DNA of 64,000 nucleotides from Gloeomargarita lithophora Alchichica-D10 (GTDB lineage Bacteria; Cyanobacteriota; Cyanobacteriia; Gloeomargaritales; Gloeomargaritaceae): positions 2,027,372 through 2,091,371 of the forward strand of contig NZ_CP017675.1 of NCBI RefSeq assembly GCF_001870225.1, read 5' to 3'. Shown piece after piece: positions 9,901 to 19,001 of the stretch. Numbering within the stretch: position 1 is the first letter of the stretch; the number at the start of each line of letters is the position of its first letter. The position numbers and the translations under genes were made by a program. The notes beneath the pieces are model-generated. The model made no database searches and was not told the origin of the DNA. It worked only from the letters and a program-made list of their open reading frames with translations.

Positions 9901-10014
9901 ATGGAAGTGAATATCCTGGCTTTAATTGGGACTGCCCTGCTGGTCTTGATCCCCACCGCTTTCTTAATCATTCTTTACGTCCAAACCGCCAGCCGGGGGG
10001 AAGGGCAACGCTAG
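9901..10014 (+). CDS. psbM: Photosystem II protein M
   Basis: A 37-codon gene for PsbM, a single-span subunit at the photosystem II dimer interface. The sequence [18 protein letters not shown] then [13 protein letters not shown] matches the family along its whole length, with one transmembrane helix from about residue 5 to 26. GAGG lies about 9 bases before the ATG. The gene is on its own between ferredoxin and the oppositely oriented universal stress gene, with convergent ends only 17 bases apart. Confidence 0.95.
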   Translation: MEVNILALIGTALLVLIPTAFLIILYVQTASRGEGQR

Positions 10015-10031
10015 GCCGTTAAATCCATTCC

Positions 10032-10907
10032 CTAACGCACCAACAGCACCGGGCTATCGGCGTGTACCCGCACGTAGTCCGATAGGGAATTGCCAATCAA
10101 GCGGTCTAAGTCAACCAGGTTACGGGCAATGGTGGGACGACGATCCGGGGAACCCAACAGCACCAGGTCGGCGGCCACTTCCTGCGCCAACCGACAAAGG
10201 CTCATCCCTGGGTTGCCTTCACTGACCACACAGCGATACTTCAGCCCCCGCTGGCGCACCTTTTGGATCGCCTCGGCCAGGGTGGGGCTGGCCGACGGGT
10301 TTTGCGCCAATTCCGCCAAAGTTACCCCTGGTAAACTGGGGTTTACATCCGCCAATACCAATTCTCCCCCCTTCAGGTCGCTGAGCAAAAACAGGGCGAA
10401 TTCTAGGCTTTGCTTGGCACTGGCGGAGCCATCATAAGCCACCAGGATGCGCTGAATTTTTTCCACATAGGTACTATCTTTCACCAACAGCATGGGGCGG
10501 GAAGCCAGTTGAAACACATACTGACTGACGGAGTTTTCCAGAATCGCCCGCAGTCGCCCCAACCCCCGGGAACCCATGATCAGCAAATCCACATCCAACT
10601 CATCCGCCACCTGGGGAACCACGTCCTTGGGGTCGCCCTCCCGGAGCATGGTGGTCACCTGGGCGGGTTTCAAGCAGGCGTTGGTATCCCCACCCAGACG
10701 ACAGACATGGATTTTGGCCAGGGAATTTTTGAGAATTTCCACCCCTTCCCCCTGTTTGGCCACCATATCCTGCGCCGAGGCTTGGGGGGTGACCACGTGG
10801 AGTACCATCACCTGGGTCTGGGCGATACAGGGCAGGTCAATCAGGGCGTTGAGCATTTCTTCCGTGTGACCACTGCCGGACACCGCCACCAGTATTTTCC
10901 GAATCAT
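10032..10907 (-). CDS. Tandem universal stress protein (two UspA domains)
   Basis: A 291-residue protein made of two Usp domains (about 1-145 and 150-291). Each ends with an ATP-loop-like stretch: DLLIMGSRGLGRLRAILENSVS in the first, with Asn where the last Gly of the G2xG9xG motif would be, and DLVLLGSPDRR... GNSLSDYV in the second. The start at 10907 (MIRKILVAVSGSGHT) is fixed by GGAGG at 10916-10920. Upstream in-frame codons lack family similarity. It is probably a cytosolic ATP-binding stress protein. The binding partner is unknown. Confidence 0.9.
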   Translation of the reverse strand: MIRKILVAVSGSGHTEEMLNALIDLPCIAQTQVMVLHVVTPQASAQDMVAKQGEGVEILKNSLAKIHVCRLGGDTNACLKPAQVTTMLREGDPKDVVPQVADELDVDLLIMGSRGLGRLRAILENSVSQYVFQLASRPMLLVKDSTYVEKIQRILVAYDGSASAKQSLEFALFLLSDLKGGELVLADVNPSLPGVTLAELAQNPSASPTLAEAIQKVRQRGLKYRCVVSEGNPGMSLCRLAQEVAADLVLLGSPDRRPTIARNLVDLDRLIGNSLSDYVRVHADSPVLLVR

Positions 10908-11074
10908 AGAGTTTACCTCCTCCGTTCTGAACCTATCTATAGGCTTAGACCAGAAACCCATCCAGCAAACCATTTCTTCAGGTTTCTTCAAATTGACGGC
11001 CAGGGTTTTTCCTGCTCTTGCGGCGACAACCTGAACCCATTTAACTTGATCGGGTTCCTCTGTTATGCCAAAAC

Positions 11075-12352
11075 TCAACCGGGGGGATTCACAATTTTGA
11101 CGGGAGCTTGATCCCGCAGACCATCCCCGCCCCGCAGGACAATTTTTTGGCCGGGACGCAATTCGGGATGGCGGATCAACACCTGGGTGCCCATATCCGT
11201 GACCAGTTCCACCGGTAAGGCTTGGGCTTGGGGGGGGTCGCCCGCCTGGATCATAAACACCAGCCATTCTTGGTTGCGGCGGGTGAGGGCATCCCGGGGA
11301 ATCACCAGACCAGCAACGTTGTTACTACTTTGTAATTCGGCTTGTACCGCCATGCCTGGGAGTAACCCCGCCGGGGGATTATTCAACCGCAGGCGCGCCT
11401 GTTGACGGCGGGAACTGGGGTCGGTGGCGGGAATCACCGCACTGATGGGAGCCGTGGTTTGCCAACCGGGGAGACTGCGGCTGGTCAGGGTCACCATTTG
11501 GCCGGGACGGATTTGCCCCGCCAGGATTTCCGTCAGTTCTAGGTAAATGTCCAGTTCGTTGGCATCCACCAGGGTCACCACCGGGTCATCGCTTTGCACC
11601 AAACTGCCCACACTCACGGCGCAGGTACGGACGGAACCATTGCTCAGGGCGGTAATGCGAGTGCGTTGGTTTTGGAGTTCTAATTGCTGTACTGATGCTT
11701 GGGCGGTAGCCACCCGTGCCCGTTGGGTGTCCCGTTCTTCCCGGGTGGCACCGGCCTGGGCTTCGGCGAGGGCGGCTTGGGCACGCAGGCGTTGGCTCCG
11801 GGCATCCTCCAGGGCGGCGCGGGCTTCCACCAAGGTACGTTCGGCGATGGCTCCCTCCTTGACCAGTTGGCTGTTGCGGTCTAACCGGTCTTGGGCTTCC
11901 CGTTCCCGGGCTTGGGCGGCCTTGAGTTCTGCTTGCCGTTGGGCAATGATCTCCGGGCGGGTGCCGACTTCCAAACGAGCCAGAGCACTGCGTTCCTCAG
12001 CGAGCCGGGCTTGGGCTTGGGCGAGGGCAATGTTTTGGTCACGGTTGTCCAAAACCACCAGGGTTTGCCCCGCCCGCACCTGATCCCCCGGTTGCACGAG
12101 CATTTCTTTGACCAATCCGCTGGTCTGTGCCCGGATGGTGGCCTGGGTCAGGGCTTCTACTTGTCCTAATAAAGTATTGCGAGTTATGCCGGTTCCCGTT
12201 TGAATTTCTGTGACTTCTACGGGACGGGGGGGTGGGGCTTTTTTGCCGGTGTTGGGGGGGGCGGGGCGCCACCAAAGGGTCAACGCCCACAGAATGCCCG
12301 CACCGGGGAGCAACCACAACCCATAATTTAACCAGCGGCGGGGGGAAGCCAT
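11075..12352 (-). CDS. RND-type efflux periplasmic adaptor (HlyD/AcrA family)
   Basis: A 425-residue membrane fusion protein that bridges an inner-membrane RND pump and an outer-membrane channel. An N-terminal membrane anchor (WLLPGAGILWALTLWW, about 11-28) is followed by a lipoyl half (SGLVKEMLVQPGDQVRAGQTL, about 79-99) and a long Ala/Gln/Arg-rich coiled-coil hairpin (about 105-225). Then come a second lipoyl half, a beta-barrel around ILAGQIRPGQMVTL, and a membrane-proximal domain. No pump gene is adjacent, so it must pair with a transporter encoded elsewhere. Substrate unknown. Confidence 0.9.
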   Translation of the reverse strand: MASPRRWLNYGLWLLPGAGILWALTLWWRPAPPNTGKKAPPPRPVEVTEIQTGTGITRNTLLGQVEALTQATIRAQTSGLVKEMLVQPGDQVRAGQTLVVLDNRDQNIALAQAQARLAEERSALARLEVGTRPEIIAQRQAELKAAQAREREAQDRLDRNSQLVKEGAIAERTLVEARAALEDARSQRLRAQAALAEAQAGATREERDTQRARVATAQASVQQLELQNQRTRITALSNGSVRTCAVSVGSLVQSDDPVVTLVDANELDIYLELTEILAGQIRPGQMVTLTSRSLPGWQTTAPISAVIPATDPSSRRQQARLRLNNPPAGLLPGMAVQAELQSSNNVAGLVIPRDALTRRNQEWLVFMIQAGDPPQAQALPVELVTDMGTQVLIRHPELRPGQKIVLRGGDGLRDQAPVKIVNPPG

Positions 12353-12430
12353 GGCACTATTTCAGATTGATAGAGTTAATCTCATTGTGCCAAATCTGCC
12401 AAAAATTATTACCAAACCGAAAAACGAATT

Positions 12431-13897
12431 TTAGGGAGGGGCGGCGAATACCCGCAGGGGCAGGGTCGGTTGGCGCAGGCGTGCGGGGGTCAGGGGGGGC
12501 GCACCGGGGAATAAATGGGTGCGGAAAAATTCCCGGCTCAGGCGGGCAAAGGTCTGGGGAATGGGCGGCAGGCGTTGGGGTTGGAATTGGCGAGCTTCGT
12601 CCAGGCCATCCAAGTGTTGGGCACTGGGCAGGATAACTAAGTAATAGTCTTTGCCCCGCAGTCCTTGAAAAGGCTGAATTTGCTCCGGCAGTACGGGGGT
12701 GACCCAATCTTGGCCGCCGCCAATCAGCATCACGGGCACCCGCAGGGAACTTAATCCCTCGGCTCCCAAAATCCCGCCAATGGGGGGGTTGATGGCCATG
12801 ACGGCGCGAATCCGGGGGTCGGGGGCGGGCTGTGGCCAGGGGGTGAGCGCCAGGGCACGGCATTGCAATAGCACCAAAGAAAGATTCAACAGTGCCAAGT
12901 CGCTCTGGCATTGGGCGTTTAACCCCTCACGCTGGGGTTGGGCACCGGCGGCCACCAGAACGGTGTAGCCCCCCAAGGAATGTCCCACCAGTCCTACCCG
13001 TTTCAGGTTGAGTCGTTGTCCCTGGGGATGGTGCGCTAAATAATCCAAAACCCGCCGGATGTCCTGGGGGCGTTCGCTAAACTCGCTGAGCGCACTTTGA
13101 GCGGGGTGGGTAATCACAGCAGCGGCGATGCCTTGACTGGCCAGGGATTCGCCCAGATACATTAAACTACGCCCGGTTTGGCCGATGCCGTGGCTGAACA
13201 GCACCAGGGGCACCCGCTGGGAGCCTGGGGGATAAAACAGGTGTACTTTGAGCAAACGCTGGGGCGCATCGGGGGGCGTAAACACCCAGGTTTGGGCTTG
13301 CCAAGGCTGACCCGAAAAGGGCGGGGATGTTCCTGCGGGGGTCAACAGGAGCATTGCGGCCAGGGCTTGCGCCGTCTGCTGTTGTTGGGTTTGGGCGTTG
13401 AGGAGGACATTGGCCACCGCCAGGGCATCCACCGCCACCGTGTCGCTGGGATAGGACTGCAACAGGTGTAGGGCGGTAATCGGTTTTTGTTGCCGGACAA
13501 CCAGGGTTAAAGCGTATTTGAGGGCTTGGGGGTCGGGGGGGATAAAAAATTGCCCCAGCCGTTGCAAAGCCTGACTCCCTGCCTCGCTATACAATAAACG
13601 CTGACTTTGGCCGGGGGTGAGGGGCACAGGCCGGGTCAGCCAGTCCCGCAGTCCCGCCAACGCCGGGGGTGCCAACAGTTGCGCCAGGGGTGCCAGACTG
13701 CCCTGGGGTTGACCCCCATCAATCCAGGTGGTCACGTCCGCCAGGGTGACCGTCCAGGTGGTGTCGCCGGTGACCAGGGCAAGCCGTTCGGCGGCCAGGG
13801 CGGGTGGGGTAGGGAGAGCCAACCCCAAAAGCGCCCACAATCCAAAAAATTGCCGACCATACTGCCAAATCCGCAGGTTTACGGGCATGATAAACAT
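12431..13897 (-). CDS. Exported alpha/beta hydrolase with DUF1400-like N-terminal domain
   Basis: A 488-residue protein with a signal peptide or anchor (FFGLWALLGLALPTPPALA, ending about residue 35). Next comes a region of about 130 residues typical of the DUF1400 domain found before cyanobacterial hydrolases, and then an alpha/beta hydrolase fold. The nucleophile elbow GHSLGG is clear, and an oxyanion-side HG motif occurs in LVLFSHGIGQTG. Catalytic Asp/His candidates lie in GGGQDWVTP and SAQHLDGLD. It resembles predicted dienelactone hydrolases, so an ester or lipid substrate in the periplasm is plausible but not shown. ATG 13888 is an alternative start. Confidence 0.82.
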   Translation of the reverse strand: MFIMPVNLRIWQYGRQFFGLWALLGLALPTPPALAAERLALVTGDTTWTVTLADVTTWIDGGQPQGSLAPLAQLLAPPALAGLRDWLTRPVPLTPGQSQRLLYSEAGSQALQRLGQFFIPPDPQALKYALTLVVRQQKPITALHLLQSYPSDTVAVDALAVANVLLNAQTQQQQTAQALAAMLLLTPAGTSPPFSGQPWQAQTWVFTPPDAPQRLLKVHLFYPPGSQRVPLVLFSHGIGQTGRSLMYLGESLASQGIAAAVITHPAQSALSEFSERPQDIRRVLDYLAHHPQGQRLNLKRVGLVGHSLGGYTVLVAAGAQPQREGLNAQCQSDLALLNLSLVLLQCRALALTPWPQPAPDPRIRAVMAINPPIGGILGAEGLSSLRVPVMLIGGGQDWVTPVLPEQIQPFQGLRGKDYYLVILPSAQHLDGLDEARQFQPQRLPPIPQTFARLSREFFRTHLFPGAPPLTPARLRQPTLPLRVFAAPP

Positions 13898-13995
13898 AGG
13901 AGTCTCAATTCCTGACCGCAGAATTTCGCAAATTAGCCTCGGTTTTTAGAGAAAATATACCCCAGATGGCCGGATAACCCTGCACTAAACCCATT

Positions 13996-15207
13996 ATGCC
14001 CACCCCTACCGAACTGCGGGATGCCTACAATGCCGGGGAGCGCTCGTTTCCCCAGGTGCAATTGGCGGGGCAAATGTTGGAAGGAGCGGTGTTGAATGAT
14101 GCCTTCCTCGCCCGTGCCAATCTCCAGGGGGCCTATCTGTGTTACGGCCAGATGGGGGGGGTGAATTTATCCCAGGCGAATCTGCGTCACGGGGAACTGG
14201 TGCGGGTGAATTTGAAACAGGCCAACCTCAGCGAGGCGGATTTGCGGGGAGCCAATCTCCTGGAGGCCAATCTCACCGGGGCGAGTTTATTCCGGGCGCA
14301 GTTGGACGGAGCCAATCTCACCGAAGCCGACTTGGCCTACGGGAATTTGCGGCAGGCCAGCTTGAGTGGGGCGATTTTATCCGGGTGCAACCTGCGGGCG
14401 GTGGATCTGCAGGGGGCTTATTTGGCGCGGGTGTATCTGGCGGGGGCGGATCTGGGGGAAGCCAACCTGGAGGGGACGGTGCTGGCCCAGGGGGAATTGA
14501 GCGGGGTGAGTTTGACCCAGGCCAACCTGCGGGGGGCGGATTTGGCGGGCACCAACCTCACCAGAGCCGACCTGTACCGGGCGGATTTGACCGGGGCGAA
14601 CCTGATTCGGGCGGACTTGACAGCGGCGGAACTGGGGCGGGTCTGTCTGCGCCAAGCCTGTCTGAGTGCCGCCACCTTGAACCGGGCGATGCTCCGGGGG
14701 GCGGACTTGAATGGCGGGGAGGGATGGACGGATTTGAGTTCGGCGGTCTTGACCGATGGCAATCTTACCGATGCCGACCTGCGGCGGGTCAATCTCACCC
14801 GGGCGAACCTGAGTGGGGCGGTGTTGACGGGGGCGGATTTGCGGGGCGCGCAACTGTGGGGCACCAATTTTACCAATGCCAGCCTGGTGGGGGTCAATTT
14901 GGCAGGCACCGATTTACGCATGACCACCCTGACCGATGCCAAAATGCACCGCTGTGACCTCTCCGCCTGCAATCTCCAGGGGGTGGACTTGAGTCGGCGG
15001 GAATTGACCGGGGTGAATTTCCACCGCGCCGACCTGCGGGGGGCCAATCTCAGTCGGGCGGTCTTGACCCAGGCAGACCTGATGGAGGTGTTGCTGGAGG
15101 GAGCCGACCTGAGCGAAGCGGATTTGCGGGGGGCGCGGCTGACCCAACAGGTGACCGGGGCGAACTTCAAGGGTGCCCGCCTGCCCGACGGTCGTTTGGC
15201 TACTTAG
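13996..15207 (+). CDS. Pentapeptide-repeat protein
   Basis: A 403-residue protein built almost entirely of A(D/N)LxX pentapeptides from about residue 30 to the end, which would fold into a long right-handed quadrilateral beta-helix. There is no signal peptide or membrane helix. The gene opens MPTPTELRDAYNAGERSF and closes with the GANFKGARLPDGR cap common in cyanobacterial members. The repetitive high-GC sequence makes several long antisense frames that are not genes. The function of cytosolic cyanobacterial pentapeptide proteins is mostly unknown. Confidence 0.93.
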   Translation: MPTPTELRDAYNAGERSFPQVQLAGQMLEGAVLNDAFLARANLQGAYLCYGQMGGVNLSQANLRHGELVRVNLKQANLSEADLRGANLLEANLTGASLFRAQLDGANLTEADLAYGNLRQASLSGAILSGCNLRAVDLQGAYLARVYLAGADLGEANLEGTVLAQGELSGVSLTQANLRGADLAGTNLTRADLYRADLTGANLIRADLTAAELGRVCLRQACLSAATLNRAMLRGADLNGGEGWTDLSSAVLTDGNLTDADLRRVNLTRANLSGAVLTGADLRGAQLWGTNFTNASLVGVNLAGTDLRMTTLTDAKMHRCDLSACNLQGVDLSRRELTGVNFHRADLRGANLSRAVLTQADLMEVLLEGADLSEADLRGARLTQQVTGANFKGARLPDGRLAT

Positions 15208-15258
15208 GGCAACCGGCTTAGGTTACAATAGGGGCAAATTAAAATTTCCTGTAACACC

Positions 15259-15381
15259 ATGACTCCAACCTTGGCAAATTTTTTGTATAGCCTGCTGGCC
15301 GGGACGTTAATTGTGGTGATTCCCGCTACGGTGGGGCTGATTTTTGTCAGCCAAAAAGATAAAATCCGGCGGTCATCCTAA
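15259..15381 (+). CDS. psbX: Photosystem II reaction centre X protein
   Basis: A 40-codon gene for PsbX, a one-span subunit next to cytochrome b559 in photosystem II. The sequence MTPTLANFLYSLLAG then IVVIPATVGLIFVSQKDKI matches the family throughout, with one helix at about residues 8-30 and a basic stromal end (KDKIRRSS). It lies in the 250-base gap between the pentapeptide gene and ycf66. Confidence 0.95.
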   Translation: MTPTLANFLYSLLAGTLIVVIPATVGLIFVSQKDKIRRSS

Positions 15382-15459
15382 GGAATGCCATTTAGAATGG
15401 GGTTAGGTTTAGTGGGCATTGGTGCTTGCTACCCCTGTTGATTTGCAAAGGAGCACCCC

Positions 15460-16134
15460 GTGGGTATTGGTATTCCCGCCCCCATTTTTCTCGGCATCAT
15501 CCTGATTCTGGGGAGTTTGGTTTTATTCTTTCTAGGGCGACTGCGGCCTGCCCTGCGCCGGGATTCGGATGTGGTTTATGCGGTGATTGGCCTCCTGAGC
15601 GGGTTGATCCTGCTGGCCAATTTTGGCAACCTGGGGTTTGGTTTGGTTTTTCAGCAGGTATTGATGATCGGGGCGTTGGTGGCCTTGACCTGGGAAAATT
15701 TGATTTTACGGGGTAAAAATCCCAGCCCCCCCAGCCGGGGACGGGAAATGCCCCCCCGCCGCTCGCGGGAAAGTTACACGCCCCCCAGCTACCGAGAGGC
15801 GGAATCCTATCGGGATTATGACCGGGACTATGAGTACGAGCCAGCCCCCCGCCGTCCCAATCGCCGCCGCAGTGAAGTGGTGCTTGACCCGGTGGATGCC
15901 TGGGAAGCCGAATTGCCCCAATCTCCCCGGGCGCGGATGCGGGGGGAAGTGCCAAACCGTTACCAGGAATGGGATAGGGATGAAACCGACCGGGATGAGG
16001 AAGAAACCGCCATTGTGACGACGGCAGGGGAGCGTCAAGACAGTACCCCCCCCGTCCCGGCGCGCCCGCCCCCAATATCCCCCCCGTCGTTCTCGTCCGA
16101 GTGCCCCAGAACTGGACAATTCAGACAATTTTGA
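15460..16134 (+). CDS. ycf66: Ycf66-family membrane protein, probably frameshifted near the 3' end
   Basis: Starts at GTG 15460 after AAAGGAG. The first 85 residues form the Ycf66 domain: three hydrophobic segments with RLRPALRRDSDVVYAVIGLLSG between the first and second. The rest is a charged Arg/Glu/Pro-rich tail. As it stands the frame gives 224 residues and ends ECPRTGQFRQF. Dropping one C from the C8 run at 16046-16053 gives instead an Arg-rich stretch ending ELDNSDNFDEEF. This acidic ending fits the tail style of the family and stops at 16146. Either a one-base error or a real frameshift is likely. Ycf66 function is unknown. Confidence 0.8.
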   Translation: MGIGIPAPIFLGIILILGSLVLFFLGRLRPALRRDSDVVYAVIGLLSGLILLANFGNLGFGLVFQQVLMIGALVALTWENLILRGKNPSPPSRGREMPPRRSRESYTPPSYREAESYRDYDRDYEYEPAPRRPNRRRSEVVLDPVDAWEAELPQSPRARMRGEVPNRYQEWDRDETDRDEEETAIVTTAGERQDSTPPVPARPPPISPPSFSSECPRTGQFRQF

Positions 16135-16195
16135 TGAAGAATTTTAGGGGAGAAGGTTTACAACCGGAATTTTTTTTAATCTCTAGCCCAACCCG

Positions 16196-17341
16196 TCAGA
16201 CCGAATAACGTTTGTCCATCGTGGTGCGGCCATCGGGCATCTGCGTCCCCACCAATTTGGCACCCGTGAGGTTGGCGCGACTGAGGTTGGCACGGATGAG
16301 ATTGGCCTCGGTCAAATCCGCATACCAGAGGTTGGCCTGACTCAAATCCGCCCCCACCAGATTGGCACGTTTGAGATTGGCACGGCTCAGGTTTGCCCCC
16401 GAAAAATTGGCACCATCAAAAGTCCCCCAACTCAAATCCGCCTTGTTGAATGTGCATTGGACAAAGGAACAGAGCTTGGCATTCACCCGGGTTAGGATAG
16501 CACCGGTTAAATTGGCCTGATCCAGACAGGCTTCCTCCAAAGCGGCACGGGTGAAATCCGCATGGGTTAAATTCGCCCGGATTAAGGTCGCTTTTTTAAT
16601 ATTGGTGCTGATGGGTACGGCGGCTCCCACCAGGTTATTCACCGCCTGTCCCCCCAATTTCATACAGCCAAAATTTGCCCCAGTTAAGTCCGCTTCGGTC
16701 AAGTCCGCTTCGATCAAGTTGGCTCCGGCAAAATTGATATTTTTGAGGATTGCCCCCGCCATTTTGATCCGCCGCAACACCGCCCGGCTCAAATCCGCAT
16801 CCTGCAAAATAATTTCATCCAAAACCGCATCAATCAACGACACCTGGATCAGTTTCACCCCCGTAAAATCCCGCACCCCTTTTTGATACCGGCGCAGGAG
16901 TTCTTCCGCATAGGTTTCCAGGGGAATATCCACCTGATCGCTGGTGAGATTTACCCGGCTACCGGACTCATAAACCCCATCGGTAATCGTGGACGTGGCG
17001 CGGGGCGGTAATGTCGTGCGGGGCGTGGGGGGCACACTGTCCTCCGGGGCCGCCAGGCTAAACACCTCCATCCATTCCGGGAACGCCTCCCCCAACCTCA
17101 GGGCATAAACCTTCACCGTGCGAATTGAAGCCACTTCCAAGCGGGTCAACCCCTGGCGAATGATGTGCAGACATTGGCGTTGGTCGGGGGTATCCGTCCC
17201 GGACAGCACCACCTCCAAACAACCCTGCCGCAATTTGGCTTGCGCAGTCACCCCCTGGCCAGCCAACGCCTGGGTCATCAGGGTGGCAATGGCCTCGGTA
17301 TGGCCCAATTTCGCCAATTGCAGGAGGTTGGAAACGTCCAT
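16196..17341 (-). CDS. Pentapeptide-repeat protein with cyanobacterial N-terminal module (paralogue 1)
   Basis: A 381-residue protein. Residues 1-90 form a compact module (EAIATLMTQALAGQGVTAQA ... LRLGEAFPEWMEVFSL) that I recognise from many cyanobacterial proteins of unknown function. A Pro/Thr linker follows, then LETYAEELLRRYQKGVRDF and a pentapeptide beta-helix to the end. The helix is interrupted around GGQAVNNLVGAAVPISTNIK. The start at 17341 (MDVSNLL) is chosen by alignment with the next gene. It closes with LVGTQMPDGRTTMDKRY, as does its neighbour, showing a tandem duplication. Confidence 0.88.
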   Translation of the reverse strand: MDVSNLLQLAKLGHTEAIATLMTQALAGQGVTAQAKLRQGCLEVVLSGTDTPDQRQCLHIIRQGLTRLEVASIRTVKVYALRLGEAFPEWMEVFSLAAPEDSVPPTPRTTLPPRATSTITDGVYESGSRVNLTSDQVDIPLETYAEELLRRYQKGVRDFTGVKLIQVSLIDAVLDEIILQDADLSRAVLRRIKMAGAILKNINFAGANLIEADLTEADLTGANFGCMKLGGQAVNNLVGAAVPISTNIKKATLIRANLTHADFTRAALEEACLDQANLTGAILTRVNAKLCSFVQCTFNKADLSWGTFDGANFSGANLSRANLKRANLVGADLSQANLWYADLTEANLIRANLSRANLTGAKLVGTQMPDGRTTMDKRYSV

Positions 17342-17557
17342 GCTCAAAAAGCTCCGATGGAGTATCCCAGGTGAGAGCCAATACAATTTGCCAGCATTAC
17401 CATGAAAACAACCGCAAAAATACGGAAAAAATAGCCCGCACTGTTGCGATCTTACACGAGTTCCCCCCACTCTGGGGAAATTCCAGGCGATTCCCAAGCC
17501 CAATGAACACCGCTCTGCCCCGGGAATGCAAACCGGTTTGTCGCCAGCTCGTGATGC

Positions 17558-18685
17558 TTAGCGGGCATACCGTTTATCGAATTTGATACTCCCGTCCGGC
17601 ATCTGGGTACTATTCAACGTCGCCTTTCGCAAATCCACAGCGGTGAGATTGGCGCGCAGGAAATTGGCTTCGGTCAAGTCTGCCCCATTGAAATTGGCAC
17701 CAGTGAGATTAGCTCCCACCAAATTGCACCGTTTCAGGTTGGCGCACCCAAAATCCACCTGGGTCAGATTGGCGCCGTCCAAGATCGCCCAACTCACATC
17801 CGCCTGGGTCAAATCCGCTCCCACAAAAGAAGCCCGCTTGCCATTAAACCGGGCTAAAACCGTCCGATGCAAACGGGCTTGGTCAAACCGGGCTTCCTCC
17901 CCGTTCACCCGCGATAGGTCGGCCTGGGATAAATTCACCCGCACCAGGATCGCCCGTTTGAGGTTGGTGCTGACCGGCACCGAGGCTCCCACCAAGGCCT
18001 GCACCGCCTGGCCGGTGAGTTTGGTAGGGCTGAGGTTGCAACCACTCATGTCCGCATCCGTCAAATCGGCTTCAATCAAATTAGCTCCGGCCAGATTGGC
18101 ACCCTGCAACTGGGCTTGGGTCAACCGTACCCGCCGCAGGATGCACCGGCTCAGGTCCGCTTCCTGGAGAATAATTCCATCCAGCACCGCCTCAATCAAA
18201 GCCGCTTGGTTGAGTTGCACCCCGCTAAAATTCCGTTGCCCCCGCTCATACCGCCGCAACAACTCCTCCGCCAGCAACTGGGTGGGTAAATCCGGGTCAC
18301 GGGTCAGGGCGGGGCTGTAGTGACCATTGCTCCGACTGGGGGGCGGGTCATAATTGGAATCACTGGGCGAGGGGACCGGCGTGACCGGCGGCGGCTCCAG
18401 GCTAAACACCTCCATCCATTCCGGGAACGGTTCCCCCTGGCGCAAACCCATCGCCCGCACTGTCTGTAGCTTGGGGATATTTAACTGCACCAACCCTTGG
18501 CGCAATACCTTGAGACAAAAGGCTTGATCCGGTATCTTTGCCGCCGTCAACGCCACCTCCAGACACCCCTGGCGCATCCGAGCTTGCACCGTTACCCCTT
18601 GGGAAGCCAACGCCTGGGTCAACAGGGTCGCAATGGCCTCGGGGTCACCCTGACGTGCCTGATGAAGTACCGATGATAAATCCAT
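17558..18685 (-). CDS. Pentapeptide-repeat protein with cyanobacterial N-terminal module (paralogue 2)
   Basis: A 375-residue paralogue of the gene downstream, alike along the whole length: module at 1-85 (EAIATLLTQALASQGVTVQA ... FPEWMEVFSL), Pro/Ser linker, LLAEELLRRYERGQRNF, then pentapeptides with the same interruption (LTGQAVQALVGASVPVSTNL). The start at 18685 (MDLSSVL) matches the paralogue; 18700 is possible. The 216-base gap between the two suggests separate promoters. Such modules could give protein-protein contacts, but nothing indicates the partner. Confidence 0.88.
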   Translation of the reverse strand: MDLSSVLHQARQGDPEAIATLLTQALASQGVTVQARMRQGCLEVALTAAKIPDQAFCLKVLRQGLVQLNIPKLQTVRAMGLRQGEPFPEWMEVFSLEPPPVTPVPSPSDSNYDPPPSRSNGHYSPALTRDPDLPTQLLAEELLRRYERGQRNFSGVQLNQAALIEAVLDGIILQEADLSRCILRRVRLTQAQLQGANLAGANLIEADLTDADMSGCNLSPTKLTGQAVQALVGASVPVSTNLKRAILVRVNLSQADLSRVNGEEARFDQARLHRTVLARFNGKRASFVGADLTQADVSWAILDGANLTQVDFGCANLKRCNLVGANLTGANFNGADLTEANFLRANLTAVDLRKATLNSTQMPDGSIKFDKRYAR

Positions 18686-19001
18686 GGGAACTGCCCCCAA
18701 TCCTGGTTACGATGTCGCTGAGTTGAGGAACATCAAAAAAATCTAAATTCGGGATTGGATTTCCCAAAAATCGCTCAAATGCAAGCGAGAAAATACGGAA
18801 TTAGCCTAGACATTCCAGACAAATTATACACAAAATCCCCGGAACTCTTCCCAAGGATGCGCCGTCTAGCCCAGACAGGGGATTATAGAACGTGCGGGTC
18901 GTCCAACCCCTACCCTTGGGAAATTGCTAGGAAATCCGTTAAGGTAGCTCTAGTGACCTCCCGCCGGGAAACCCGAAATCAATTCTGGGCGGGGGGTGCA
19001 A
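18686..19001 (+). other. Divergent intergenic region
   Basis: About 316 bases between a pentapeptide gene on the minus strand and the TamB-like gene on the plus strand. It must hold promoters for both directions. The left half (18730-18840) is clearly AT-richer than the coding neighbours. I see no convincing -35/-10 pair, repeat or RNA gene. An open frame across 18755-19048 has no recognisable sequence and an unlikely composition, so I do not call it a gene. Confidence 0.5.

Noticed and set aside
14139-14957. Long open frames on both strands across the pentapeptide gene
   Set aside because: They follow from the repetitive high-GC codons of the real gene and have Gly/Arg/Pro-rich composition with no domain.
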